Source of the DNA: JAYEIA01 sp964472505
Lineage (GTDB): Bacteria; Bacteroidota; Bacteroidia; Bacteroidales; JAADGE01
NCBI GenBank assembly: GCA_964472505.1
Contig: CAYYQW010000002.1
Location: 62,001-126,000, forward strand
Direction of reading: 5' to 3'
Length of the DNA: 64,000 nucleotides
Positions 1 through 9,247 of the stretch are shown here, in pieces. Numbering within the stretch: the first letter of the stretch is position 1; every line of letters begins with the position of its first letter. The notes beneath the pieces are model-generated. The model made no database searches, had not been told where the DNA came from, and worked only from the letters and a program-made list of their open reading frames with translations. The position numbers and the translations under genes were made by a program.

Positions 1-2361
1 ATCGTCATTGGAAACCATTACGCCCAAATCAATCACCTCAAAATTATTGCACTCCAAAACCAAGCCCACTATATTCTTACCAATGTCGTGCACATCACCT
101 TTTACGGTAGCCAGCAGAACTTTTCCGGCTGAACTGCTGCCGCCTGTTTCTGCTATTTCTTCTTTTATGTAGGGTTCCAAAACGGCCACGGCTTTTTTCA
201 TTACCCGCGCACTTTTTATTACCTGCGGCAAAAACATTTTTCCGCTGCCGAACAAATCACCCACGGTATTCATGCCGTCCATCAAAGGCCCTTCAATCAC
301 TTTAAGGGCACTGTTTAATGTCTCACGAGCCTCCAAAGCATCTTCTTCCACATAATCGGTAATACCTTTAATTAAAGATTTGGTCAGGCGCTCGCTTACG
401 TCAATTGCTTTCCTGTCGGTTTGTGTTTCAGGTATTGATGATTCTTCTTCCGTATTTTGAGCAAATTCAAGCATGCGCTCGGCAGCATCCTTACGGCGGT
501 TTAGCACCAAGTCTTCTGAAAGCTCAAGCAAAGTTTTGGGAATATCATCATAAACCTGCAAATGCGCCGGATTCACAATACCCATATCCATGCCGGCTTT
601 TACAGCATGATACAAAAAAACCGAATGCATGGCCTTACGCACCGTATTATTTCCGCGAAAAGCAAATGATAAGTTACTTACGCCGCCGCTGACTTTAGCA
701 TGCGGCAAATTATCTTTTATCCAACTTACGGTATTTATAAAATCAAGGCCATAATTACTATGCTCTTCCATACCGGTGCCAATAGCCAATATATTCGGGT
801 CGAAAATAATATCTTCCGGCGGAAAATTGTTTTTAACCAATAAATCATAAGAGCGTTTGCAAATTTCTATGCGCCGCTCATAATTATCGGCTTGTCCTGT
901 TTCGTCGAAAGCCATAACAATGGCAGCAGCGCCAAAGCGCCTAATGTATTGAGCTCTGCGTATAAGTTCGTCTTCGCCTTCTTTTAAAGAAATTGAATTT
1001 ACAATGGCTTTTCCCTGCACCCATTGCAAGCCGGCTTTTATCACTTCCCAATCGGAAGAATCTATTACAAAAGGTACTCTTGATACATCGGGTTCGGTGG
1101 CCAAGTGCTTTAGAAAATGCTCCATTGACCCTACGGAGTCCAGCATGGCTTCATCCATACAAATATCAATGGCCTGTGCGCCACTTTCAATTTGCTGACG
1201 AGCAACGGCTACAGCCTCATCAAATTTTTCTTCTTTAATAAGCCGAGCAAATTTTCGCGAACCCATAACGTTGGTACGCTCACCTATGTTCACAAAATTT
1301 ATGTCGGGGCTTATGGTCAGGGTTTCCAAACCGCTGAGGCGTGTTTGAGTTTCTATTTTTTGAAGCTTGCGCGGAACGGTTGTTTTTGCCGCATGCGCAA
1401 AAGCCTCAATATGCTTGGGAGTGGTACCGCAACATCCGCCGAGAATATTAACGCAGGCCGGTTCTAAAAAGCGTTTAATTTCTTCACCCATTATCTCAGG
1501 TGTTTGGTCGTATTCGCCCAACTGATTGGGGAAACCGGCATTGGGATATACACTTACGTAAGCGTCGGTAAGTTGAGCCAAGCGTTGTGCATGAGGCAGC
1601 ATATCTTCGGCACCGGTGGAACAGTTAAGGCCTACGGCCAAAGGTTTTATAAAAGACAAAGAAACGGCAAATGCTTCCAGAGTTTGTCCGGAGAGCGTAC
1701 GCCCGGCTGAGTCAACCAAAGTACCGGAGATTATCACCGGAATATCTTTTCCGCTTTCTTCGGCATATTCCTGCAAAGCATACAAAGCGGCTTTGGCATT
1801 TAGGGTATCAAATACAGTTTCGATATTCAGTAAATCTACGCCGCCGTCGGCAAGTCCCTTAATCTGTTGCTTATAGGCATCGCCCATTTCCATAAAGCTT
1901 ACATCGCGGTAAGCCGGGCTGTTCACATCCGGCGACATGGACAATGTTTTGTTGGTAGGCCCAACCGAGCCGGTTACAAAACGTTGTTGTGCCTCCGGAT
2001 TAGCTTTCATAAAATCTTCTGTCGCTTTACGTGCCAATTTAGCAGATTCCAAATTTAATTCATAAGTTAAATCGGACAGCTCGTAATCAGCTTGCGAAAT
2101 GGTATTAGCGTTAAAAGTATTGGTTTCGATAATATCGGCACCGGCTTCCAAATAGCGTTTATGGATTTCATATATCACATCGGGGCGTGTTATGCTTAAC
2201 AGGTCGTTATTGCCCTGAAGCTGACCGGGATGTTCTTTAAAACGCTCCCCTCTAAAATCTTCTTCCGTAAGTTGGTATTCCTGAATAACGGTTCCCATGG
2301 CGCCGTCGAGCACCATTACTCGTGTATCGAGAATTTTCTTTATAGCGTTTGATTTGCTCAT
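1..2361 (-). CDS. metH: Cobalamin-dependent methionine synthase MetH, N-terminal part (cut by window edge)
   Basis: Transfers a methyl group from methyltetrahydrofolate through cobalamin to homocysteine, making methionine in the cytoplasm. The ATG is at 2361 and 787 codons are inside the window; the family is about 1200 residues, so the C-terminal part lies beyond base 1. In order one sees the homocysteine-binding barrel with the three zinc cysteines Cys247 (in VGLNCSTG) and Cys310/Cys311 (in GGCCGTTP), the pterin-binding domain (about 350-620), the cobalamin cap module (about 650-740), and the start of the B12 domain with GDVHDIGKN, whose His758 is the lower cobalt ligand. Numbering of all these residues nearly equals that of the E. 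coli enzyme. Whether the SAM-reactivation domain is present cannot be seen. No SAM or cobalamin riboswitch was recognised upstream; an ordinary promoter lies at 2390-2421. Confidence 0.97.
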   Translation of the reverse strand, partial: MSKSNAIKKILDTRVMVLDGAMGTVIQEYQLTEEDFRGERFKEHPGQLQGNNDLLSITRPDVIYEIHKRYLEAGADIIETNTFNANTISQADYELSDLTYELNLESAKLARKATEDFMKANPEAQQRFVTGSVGPTNKTLSMSPDVNSPAYRDVSFMEMGDAYKQQIKGLADGGVDLLNIETVFDTLNAKAALYALQEYAEESGKDIPVIISGTLVDSAGRTLSGQTLEAFAVSLSFIKPLAVGLNCSTGAEDMLPHAQRLAQLTDAYVSVYPNAGFPNQLGEYDQTPEIMGEEIKRFLEPACVNILGGCCGTTPKHIEAFAHAAKTTVPRKLQKIETQTRLSGLETLTISPDINFVNIGERTNVMGSRKFARLIKEEKFDEAVAVARQQIESGAQAIDICMDEAMLDSVGSMEHFLKHLATEPDVSRVPFVIDSSDWEVIKAGLQWVQGKAIVNSISLKEGEDELIRRAQYIRRFGAAAIVMAFDETGQADNYERRIEICKRSYDLLVKNNFPPEDIIFDPNILAIGTGMEEHSNYGLDFINTVSWIKDNLPHAKVSGGVSNLSFAFRGNNTVRKAMHSVFLYHAVKAGMDMGIVNPAHLQVYDDIPKTLLELSEDLVLNRRKDAAERMLEFAQNTEEESSIPETQTDRKAIDVSERLTKSLIKGITDYVEEDALEARETLNSALKVIEGPLMDGMNTVGDLFGSGKMFLPQVIKSARVMKKAVAVLEPYIKEEIAETGGSSSAGKVLLATVKGDVHDIGKNIVGLVLECNNFEVIDLGVMVSNDD

Positions 2362-2389
2362 AGTTTTGAATTCTTAAATAAATAAAGCG

Positions 2390-2421
2390 GAAAGATATAC
2401 ATAATCGAAAGAATCAACAAA
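2390..2421 (-). promoter_or_regulatory. Bacteroidota-type promoter of metH
   Basis: On the minus strand TTTG (2418-2421) is followed after 20 bases by TATCTTTC (2390-2397), one base off the TAnnTTTG consensus. It lies 29 bases before the metH start codon. The spacing fits the phylum's primary sigma factor; assignment is by pattern only. Confidence 0.55.
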
Positions 2422-2547
2422 CCCATGACTCGGTTTGCAAATAAAACAGGCTAAATATTATTTTGAGGCGCTGAATGTTATTAAGTCCTATTTTTTTAAG
2501 CAGATACTCGTATTTCTGAATTTAACTGCATCTATGTATATTATCGT

Positions 2548-2690
2548 ATTAGTGCATTGGCCGGTATAATTTAACCGGGCAATATATAGCCGCTAATGCA
2601 CGAATAATAACTATAAGCAGTCAGATATTTATTAGTGCATTCGTGGTAAGTTTTCAATATTGATGAATCCGGAACGAATGCACTAATGCC
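2548..2690. repeat. Pair of inverted-repeat elements built on ATTAGTGCATTCGT
   Basis: This is the notable content of the 441-base gap between metH and the next gene. The distal element has a perfect 14-base inverted repeat, ATTAGTGCATTCGT at 2631-2644 and its complement at 2674-2687, around a 29-base loop. A second, looser copy of the same theme (ATTAGTGCATT at 2548-2558, CTAATGCACGAAT at 2593-2605) stands just before it. The remainder of the gap is AT-rich without a recognisable gene. Confidence 0.6.
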
Positions 2691-2802
2691 GATAGTTTTT
2701 GTTGTAGTTGTAGCTTATCTGTGAAATAAGGCGGATTACTAATGGAACTCAACAGCTCAAAATAATATTTTGCCATAAAACACCTTCATGGGTTTGTTTC
2801 TG

Positions 2803-3429
2803 TCATTTTATTTTAACCACAATATCGTTTAAGATTCGTGTGTTGCCGTCGGGGCCTTTGGCGTGAATATTTTCAAAAATCAATCGCTCGCCGGATTGTA
2901 ATTTTTTTATGGCAGATTGCTGCTCTTTTGAGAAAAATGCGGAACTCGATTCATATGTTTTTTCATCGATGAGAAGCGAGAAATCACTAATTTCAAAATT
3001 AAATTTTGGATATTCCGTTAAAAGATCTATTCCTTCAAGCGCCAATAATTCATCAACGCTAAACAGTCCGCCTTTACGATTTTGATTATCGCCGAGCACG
3101 GCTTTAGGCTTGGGAAGATCGCGCAATTCAAGCTTATATTTGCCTATTATTCGGTCTTCATGCACAAGCCTTATTTCGGCTTCATCTTGCGAAGTTTCGG
3201 CGGGTATTTTCAGAACGGACTTGCAAGCTTCTTTGGAAGAAGACCAACTCCCCACATCGGTTAAAACGGAAATCTCGTTACAGGGAATTTCTTCAGCCAT
3301 TATCACTAAATCATTTGAAACGCCTTTAAAAACATAATTGTTATCAACAACTGACAGCACGGATACCTGTGCCGACAATGAAAAAATGCCAAAAAATAAT
3401 GCTGTGAATAATACTACAAAGTTTTTCAT
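2803..3429 (-). CDS. Secreted protein resembling the C-terminal domains of GldM
   Basis: A 208-residue exported protein starting at the ATG at 3429, because this start opens directly on a signal peptide (MKNFVVLFTALFFGIFSLSA, cleaved before Q). An upstream in-frame extension to 3498 would bury that signal and is rejected. The mature part has the pattern of the third and fourth periplasmic domains of GldM/PorM, the elongated shaft of the type IX secretion motor: a Gly-rich turn after PKPKAVLG, a LLTEYPKFNFEISDF stretch, and a terminal FENIHAKGPDGNTR segment. It lacks the N-terminal membrane helix and first domains of GldM and no gldK/L/N genes are beside it, so it is a stand-alone relative rather than the motor protein. 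Its role is unknown; a periplasmic scaffold or partner of the type IX system is an inference. Confidence 0.7.
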   Translation of the reverse strand: MKNFVVLFTALFFGIFSLSAQVSVLSVVDNNYVFKGVSNDLVIMAEEIPCNEISVLTDVGSWSSSKEACKSVLKIPAETSQDEAEIRLVHEDRIIGKYKLELRDLPKPKAVLGDNQNRKGGLFSVDELLALEGIDLLTEYPKFNFEISDFSLLIDEKTYESSSAFFSKEQQSAIKKLQSGERLIFENIHAKGPDGNTRILNDIVVKIK

Positions 3430-3573
3430 AGAAATTTGTTTTTTGTTTAATAAATATCTTCCATAAAGATAATAAATAACTATCACTTTTGCAGACATTA
3501 ATGACCAAAACTGTCAAAAATTTTGACTTCGAATTGTAATGATTTTTTTTTACTTTTAGCGGCAAAAATAATC

Positions 3574-5052
3574 ATGCAAAACTTAGAAGCATATTTTGAA
3601 CGGTATCGAAAAAACATTGTAGGCATTAATGCTGAATTTGAATCGCCTTACGGCACAAAAAAGATTATTTATGCCGATTGGATTGCCAGCGGTCGGCTAT
3701 ACGGCCCCATTGAAGATAAAATGAAAAACTTATTTGGCCCTCTGGTCGGCAATACTCACTCCGAAGCCAGTGAAACCGGCGTAACGATGACACATATTTA
3801 TCATCGGGCTCAACAAATTATTAAAGAGCATGTAGGTGCCGATAAGAACGACGTAATCATTTCGGAAGGTTCGGGAATGACCGGCGTTACCATTAAGCTG
3901 CAAAGAATATTGGGTCTTAAAATTTCGGAACGCGCCAAGATATATTGCAAAGACACTATTCCCGCAAATGATCGTCCGATTGTTTTTGTTACCCACATGG
4001 AGCATCATTCCAACCACACATCTTGGTTGGAAACCATGGCCGATGTAGTGGTTTTGGAACCGGATGAAAATCTGCTGGTTAGCCCTGCCGCCCTTGAAGC
4101 CGAACTGCCGAAATACAAAAACCGAAAACTAAAAATAGGCTCATTCAGTGCCGGCTCAAATGTTACGGGTATTGTACCTCCCTACTACGAGCTTGCGGAA
4201 ATAATGCATAAACACGGCGGTTATGCTTTTATAGACTTTGCTGCCGGCGCACCTTATATTAATATAAACATGCATCCGCCCAAAGCCGAACAACAATTGG
4301 ATGCCATATATTTTTCGCCACACAAAGCACTCGGAGGCCCGGGAAGTACCGGAATTGTAGTTTTCAATAAAAGTCTTTACCAAAATGAAGTACCCGACCA
4401 CCCCGGTGGCGGCACGGTAACTTGGACCAATCGCTGGAACGAGTATCATTACATTGATGATATTGAAGCTCGGGAAGACGGCGGAACACCGGCTTTTCTT
4501 CAAACCATACGCGCAGCGCTCACCCTTAAACTGAAAGATCAAATGGGTGTGGAAAACATTATGAAACGTGAACATGAACTTTCGGAACGTATTTTTTCCG
4601 AACTTGAAAAAATCCCCGGCCTGCATATTTTAGCCGGGGAGCAAAAAGAACGAATCGGAGTTTTTTCTTTTTATATTGATAATATTCATCATAATCTGTT
4701 TGTAAAATTACTGAACGACCGCTACGGTGTTCAAGTACGCGGCGGCTGCTCATGTGCCGGAACCTATGGACATTACCTGCTGCATGTGGATAAAGAAACG
4801 TCCCACCGCATTACTGAAAAAATTAATAAAGGCGACTTGGAAGACAAACCCGGCTGGACACGCCTGTCGATTCACCCGACCATGACCAACGATGAGCTTG
4901 ATATCATTTTGAAAGGCATTAAAGAAATTACCGAGAATATCGATAGTTGGAAAAAGGATTATTATTTTGACCGACATACCGGAGAATTCTTCCACAAAGA
5001 AATGCCCCGAAAAACACCGGAGTTTTTTGACAGTTGGTTCGAAATAGAATAA
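3574..5052 (+). CDS. Class V PLP-dependent enzyme, cysteine-desulfurase-like
   Basis: A 492-residue fold-type I PLP enzyme. The ATG at 3574 is chosen because the upstream in-frame stretch shows no family similarity and crosses a T-rich promoter-like tract. Visible signature residues are the EHHSN histidine that stacks on the cofactor, the FIDFAAGAP aspartate that binds the pyridine nitrogen, and the Schiff-base lysine K251 in FSPHKALGG. A GGCSCAG loop with Cys392 and Cys394 occupies the place of the catalytic cysteine of NifS/SufS enzymes. The length is about 90 residues above SufS and no suf genes are adjacent, so sulfur transfer from cysteine is possible but not established. Other class V activities, such as isopenicillin-epimerase-like lyases, are not excluded. 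It is followed by a 9-base inverted repeat. Confidence 0.85.
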   Translation: MQNLEAYFERYRKNIVGINAEFESPYGTKKIIYADWIASGRLYGPIEDKMKNLFGPLVGNTHSEASETGVTMTHIYHRAQQIIKEHVGADKNDVIISEGSGMTGVTIKLQRILGLKISERAKIYCKDTIPANDRPIVFVTHMEHHSNHTSWLETMADVVVLEPDENLLVSPAALEAELPKYKNRKLKIGSFSAGSNVTGIVPPYYELAEIMHKHGGYAFIDFAAGAPYININMHPPKAEQQLDAIYFSPHKALGGPGSTGIVVFNKSLYQNEVPDHPGGGTVTWTNRWNEYHYIDDIEAREDGGTPAFLQTIRAALTLKLKDQMGVENIMKREHELSERIFSELEKIPGLHILAGEQKERIGVFSFYIDNIHHNLFVKLLNDRYGVQVRGGCSCAGTYGHYLLHVDKETSHRITEKINKGDLEDKPGWTRLSIHPTMTNDELDIILKGIKEITENIDSWKKDYYFDRHTGEFFHKEMPRKTPEFFDSWFEIE

Positions 5053-5089
5053 AAGTTTCGTAAAAAATAGTTTCAAACTTCCTTAGCCT

Positions 5090-5113
5090 GTTTAAAACTA
5101 TTCGGTTTTAAAC
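5090..5113. repeat. Perfect 9-base inverted repeat after the class V enzyme
   Basis: GTTTAAAAC at 5090-5098 and its complement at 5105-5113 enclose a 6-base loop. It could form a hairpin at the 3' end of the upstream transcript, but the U-tract of a classical terminator is missing on the plus strand (A residues follow), so it is listed as a repeat. Confidence 0.5.
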
Positions 5114-5205
5114 GAAAAAAAATGCTTATCAGTTTGATATCAATAAGATAGATTTCAAAAAAATAAAAGCAAACTTTACAAAATAGCAAGAATATAATCA
5201 ATATT

Positions 5206-5238
5206 TTTGTTGAACTTTCGATTTTTTTAATAATTTTG
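5206..5238 (+). promoter_or_regulatory. Promoter of ftsK
   Basis: TTTG (5206-5209), 21 bases, then TAATTTTG (5231-5238) matches the phylum's -33/-7 consensus. A start site near 5245 would leave a leader of about 30 bases before the ftsK ATG. Confidence 0.65.
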
Positions 5239-5274
5239 TGCTGAACTAAGCATATAAATACCCCTATTTCATTA

Positions 5275-7791
5275 ATGGCAAGAACAAGACGCAAAAAACC
5301 CGGGCGAAAAAAGAAGCCTGACCCGATAGACATTAGGTTAGCAAATTTTTTCGCAAGTCCGAAAACAAAAAACATTAGTGCAGCCGTATTTTTTCTGCTG
5401 GCTATTGCATTTAGTATTTCTTATGTCTCCTTTTTATCGACTTGGAAATCAGACCAAAGCGTACTGGATATGAATGTGTTCGATTATCTTTTCGATACGG
5501 AAATTCAGGTGCAAAATACAGTAGGAAAATTAGGTTTGGTTCTGTCCCACATATTTGTTTACAACCTGTTTGGCCTGCCCTCTATCAGCTTTGCTCTTCT
5601 ATTTCTCGTTTTTTCACTTTGGTTGATTGGCGTGCAGAGATTATCCTACAGTAAAATTATCGGGAATATATTATTTTATACCCTTTGGCTTTCAATTACA
5701 CTGGCTTTTTTTGAATCCGGAGGCACGCACATATTGGGCGGAAAAGTCGGAGATACGCTTGGCAATTGGATGATTTCGTTTTTCGGAGAATTTGTTACCG
5801 GCCTGATACTTGCAGCTTCCATTTTTCTTTACATGTATTATACCAACAGCCGATTTCATAATTTTGCTCAAAGCCTCTACTACGGCATTATAAGAAAAGC
5901 GGGGCCAACTCTTAAAACAGAAGAATACCAAAAACAAGAAGCCGGATACGAAGAAGGAAATACCGGGGCAAAAAACGTTGATTTTGGTGAGGAAGGTATT
6001 GATGAACGTAAAATAACCGAAAAAATAAACTATCAATTGGACGATGCCGGGAAAAAAGTAAAAGCCGGAGCCGATGATTTTGAAGTTCATAATACATTTG
6101 AAAACGAAGAGGACGAAACAGAGCTGAAAAACAACGGCAATAATGCTTTTACAAATATTGAGACCCAACAAGAAGATGCCGGCACGGTACCCAATTTAGG
6201 CAGCAAGCTATACGGCGATCTGCAATTGGATGTCAGTTCGCACGAAGAAGTATTGGCCGAAAGCATTAACAACCGGCCGCAAATTAATTTTGATCCGAAA
6301 TTGGATTTATCCAACTATAAAATTCCAAGTATCGATTTGCTTCAAAAAATTTCAACCAAATTTGAGATTAATAATGAAGAGCTGCTCAGGAATAAAAAGA
6401 AAATCGTAAGCACGCTCAAGAATTATAATATAGAAATTACCAAAATAAAAGCTACGGTAGGGCCTACCATTACGCTTTACGAAATAATTCCCAAACCCGG
6501 TGTGCGTATTTCCAAAATTAAAAATTTGGAAGACGACATAGCGCTTAGCCTTGCTGCACTCGGGATTCGTATTATTGCTCCCATGCCCGGGCGCGGTACC
6601 ATTGGTATAGAAGTACCCAACGAGAACCCGAAAATTGTTTCGCTGCGTTCGGTTATTCGTTCGAAAAAATTTCAGGATTCCGATATGGAGCTTCCCATTG
6701 CTTTGGGTAAAACCATTTCAAATGAAGCCTATGTTTTTGACCTTACAAAAATGCCGCACTTACTCGTTGCCGGTGCTACCGGACAAGGTAAATCGGTAGG
6801 TTTGAATGTAATTATCAGCTCCATTTTATACAAAAAGCACCCGGCTGAAGTGAAATTTGTTTTGGTTGACCCGAAAAAAGTGGAGATGACACAATTTGAA
6901 CGTCTCAACAAACACTTTCTGGCCAGCTTGCCGAACAATGACACCGGAGAATTAATAGTTACCAATAACCAAAAAGTATTGGAAACCATAAAATCACTAA
7001 ATGTTGAAATGGACAATCGGTACAAAATTCTCAAAAAGGCCATGGCCAGAAATATTAAGGAATACAATAAAAAGTTTGTAAGCCGTAAACTGAATCCGGA
7101 AAATGGCCACAGGTATTTACCGTATATTGTTCTGATTATTGATGAGTTTGCCGACCTAATAATGACGGCCGGAAAAGAAATTGAACAACCCATTGCAAGG
7201 CTGGCACAGTTGGCAAGAGCCATTGGCATACATTTGATTGTGGCTACGCAACGGCCATCGACCAATATCATTACCGGTGCCATTAAAGCGAACTTCCCCG
7301 GACGTATTGCTTTTAAAGTAGCCTCAATGATTGACTCCCGAACCATTATTGACTCTCCGGGCGCCAACCGATTGGTAGGCCGCGGTGATATGCTTATAAC
7401 CAAAGGTAACGACTTGATACGCCTGCAATGTGCTTTTGTGGATACACCCGAACTGGATGATATTACTGAAAACATAGACAAGCAACAAGGCTATCCCATG
7501 CCCTATTTCCTTCCGGAGCCCGAAAGCGAAGAAGAAGCCGGACCCGGTGAAGTAAACTTAGCCGAACGTGATGAATTGTTTGAAGATGCAGCCAGAATAA
7601 TTGTAATGAATCAACAAGGCTCCACTTCATTGATTCAAAGAAAGATGTCTATAGGCTATAACCGAGCCGGCAGAATAGTGGATCAATTAGAAAAAGCCGG
7701 TATTGTAGGCCCCGGAAGAGGCAGCAAGCCGCGAGATGTTTTACTGCAAGACGAATATTCTTTGGAGCAACTCTTAAACAGCCTTCCGTAA
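5275..7791 (+). CDS. ftsK: DNA translocase FtsK/SpoIIIE
   Basis: Septum-anchored motor that pumps chromosomal DNA at division and prepares dimer resolution. The 838 residues show four N-terminal membrane segments (about 40-62, 85-115, 125-142, 160-183), a charged linker (about 200-350), the alpha domain and then the RecA-like motor with Walker A GATGQGKSVG (Lys about 506) and Walker B LIIDEFADLIM. The C-terminal 75 residues form the winged-helix gamma domain that reads the orienting sequences (QRKMSIGYNRAGRIVDQLE). The start at 5275 follows a good promoter. An outer-membrane lipoprotein carrier gene follows after 47 bases, a frequent arrangement in this phylum. Confidence 0.97.
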   Translation: MARTRRKKPGRKKKPDPIDIRLANFFASPKTKNISAAVFFLLAIAFSISYVSFLSTWKSDQSVLDMNVFDYLFDTEIQVQNTVGKLGLVLSHIFVYNLFGLPSISFALLFLVFSLWLIGVQRLSYSKIIGNILFYTLWLSITLAFFESGGTHILGGKVGDTLGNWMISFFGEFVTGLILAASIFLYMYYTNSRFHNFAQSLYYGIIRKAGPTLKTEEYQKQEAGYEEGNTGAKNVDFGEEGIDERKITEKINYQLDDAGKKVKAGADDFEVHNTFENEEDETELKNNGNNAFTNIETQQEDAGTVPNLGSKLYGDLQLDVSSHEEVLAESINNRPQINFDPKLDLSNYKIPSIDLLQKISTKFEINNEELLRNKKKIVSTLKNYNIEITKIKATVGPTITLYEIIPKPGVRISKIKNLEDDIALSLAALGIRIIAPMPGRGTIGIEVPNENPKIVSLRSVIRSKKFQDSDMELPIALGKTISNEAYVFDLTKMPHLLVAGATGQGKSVGLNVIISSILYKKHPAEVKFVLVDPKKVEMTQFERLNKHFLASLPNNDTGELIVTNNQKVLETIKSLNVEMDNRYKILKKAMARNIKEYNKKFVSRKLNPENGHRYLPYIVLIIDEFADLIMTAGKEIEQPIARLAQLARAIGIHLIVATQRPSTNIITGAIKANFPGRIAFKVASMIDSRTIIDSPGANRLVGRGDMLITKGNDLIRLQCAFVDTPELDDITENIDKQQGYPMPYFLPEPESEEEAGPGEVNLAERDELFEDAARIIVMNQQGSTSLIQRKMSIGYNRAGRIVDQLEKAGIVGPGRGSKPRDVLLQDEYSLEQLLNSLP

Positions 7792-7838
7792 AAACAGCAA
7801 TAAGTACGTATAAATAACGTTTTCAGTGAAAACAAAAA

Positions 7839-8516
7839 ATGATTATGAAGCACACACTTAGTATTTTGATTTTTTTTAGCTTTATTTTTAACGCAAGCTA
7901 CGCGCAGGACGAAAGCCCGGAAGGCAAAGACCCGAAAGCAAAAGCCGTACTGGATGAAATCGCAAAAAAAACAGAAGCTTTAGATAATCTGCAACTAAAA
8001 TTTCATTATCAAATAATAAATAATCAGACTAAGCAAACGCAAAGCTACAAAGGTCATGCTTTTATAAAAGGAAATAAATACAAATTAATTATTCCGGCCT
8101 TGGAAATTATTTCGGACGGTAATTCCGTATGGACCTACCAAAAAGAGGTACGTGAAGTAAGCATCCAAAAAGCAGACCCCGAAGATGAAAGCATCTTTAA
8201 TCCCGCCAAATTATATACCATATACAAACGCGGATTCAAATACCAATATCTGGGCGAACACAGCCGCGACGGCATGAACTTGGCAATAATTGACCTATAC
8301 CCGGAGCAGCCCGGCAAAAAAAGCTTTACACGCGTAAGAGTTGAGGCCGATACCGACAAGAATCGGATTATTTCATTTACCACTTTCGGAAAAGACGGTA
8401 TTGATTATGTGGTAGAATTCTCCGACTTCAAACCAAATATAAAAATACCCGAAGGCTTTTTTACTTTTAACGAAGAAAAATATCCGGAGGACACGGAAAT
8501 AATTGATATGCGCTGA
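7839..8516 (+). CDS. LolA-like outer-membrane lipoprotein carrier
   Basis: A 225-residue periplasmic protein of the LolA/LolB fold. It has a signal peptide (to SYAQ at about residue 22), then a helix containing LDNLQLKFHYQI and successive strands of the open beta-barrel that carries acyl chains (YKGHAFIKGNKYKLI, GNSVWTYQKEVREVSI, FEPN-like FNPAKLYTIY). In this role it would ferry lipoproteins from the inner to the outer membrane. It sits 47 bases after ftsK on the same strand and is probably co-transcribed. ATGs at 7839 and 7845 are both possible starts; both give the same signal peptide. Its stop codon directly abuts the convergent trmN6 stop. Confidence 0.88.
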   Translation: MIMKHTLSILIFFSFIFNASYAQDESPEGKDPKAKAVLDEIAKKTEALDNLQLKFHYQIINNQTKQTQSYKGHAFIKGNKYKLIIPALEIISDGNSVWTYQKEVREVSIQKADPEDESIFNPAKLYTIYKRGFKYQYLGEHSRDGMNLAIIDLYPEQPGKKSFTRVRVEADTDKNRIISFTTFGKDGIDYVVEFSDFKPNIKIPEGFFTFNEEKYPEDTEIIDMR

Positions 8517-9233
8517 TTAAAAGTTCAAATAAAAATCTTTTGTAAGCCTTTTATACTCGGGAGAGTAATTATGCCGACCCCCGGTTTCAATAACCAACTT
8601 ATTTTCTTCCGGCTTTATTTCATTCAAGCCAAAGGTTAAAAGCATGCGTTTAGGCGCTTTATCCGGTGTGGGAAATACCGTCAACCGGCGCTGCAAATAC
8701 AAAGCTTTTCGCAAACAGATTGCAGCGAAACCTGAGCTATGCTCGGCCGGGATTATTACCGAAAAACGAGCGTTTTTTTTCAGGATTTTTCTTACACCCG
8801 CTATTAAATCCAAATACTCAAGTTCGGCAATATGTTTTGCAGTACGTAATGCTTCCGATTGCGGCAAAAGTCCGTTTTTATAAAAAGGCGGATTGCATAC
8901 AATATGGCAATACTGTTGGGAGGATATTTCGGAATAATTCTTAAAATCATCGTGAACCGGAAATATTCGTTTACTGAAAGGCGAGTTTTTAATATTTTCG
9001 CAGGCCAAATCAAAAGCGGATTTTTCCTTTTCGAGCGCATAAATTTTAGCCTGCGGATTTTTTTGAGCCGCCATTAATGCAATTAAACCGGTGCCGGTGC
9101 CAATATCCAAAACAGTATCTGCTTTGGAAAAATCAGCAAAAGCACCAAGCAAAACTCCGTCGGTACCTACCTTCATTACATAATCGCTTTGCTTAATACT
9201 AAACTTTTTAAACCGAAATACCGATTCAGCCAT
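8517..9233 (-). CDS. trmN6: tRNA1(Val) (adenine(37)-N6)-methyltransferase TrmN6/YfiC
   Basis: SAM-dependent N6-adenine methyltransferase that modifies A37 of a tRNA anticodon loop. It is a 238-residue Rossmann-fold protein. Motif I is VLDIGTGTGLIALMAA, the adjacent acidic residue sits in IYALEKEKSAFDLA, and the amino-methyltransferase motif IV is NPPFYKNG. The N-terminal FRFKKFSIKQSDYVMKVGTD segment is characteristic of the YfiC subgroup. It lies 14 bases downstream of dnaB on the same strand, so the two are likely one transcript. Related N6-methyltransferases could look alike at this level, hence the moderate doubt about the exact tRNA target. Confidence 0.9.
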   Translation of the reverse strand: MAESVFRFKKFSIKQSDYVMKVGTDGVLLGAFADFSKADTVLDIGTGTGLIALMAAQKNPQAKIYALEKEKSAFDLACENIKNSPFSKRIFPVHDDFKNYSEISSQQYCHIVCNPPFYKNGLLPQSEALRTAKHIAELEYLDLIAGVRKILKKNARFSVIIPAEHSSGFAAICLRKALYLQRRLTVFPTPDKAPKRMLLTFGLNEIKPEENKLVIETGGRHNYSPEYKRLTKDFYLNF

Positions 9234-9247
9234 GCCGATTTCAAATA

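Noticed and set aside
2362..2547. SAM or cobalamin riboswitch before metH
   Set aside because: No conserved helices or B12-box/SAM core could be found; a normal promoter lies close to the start codon.
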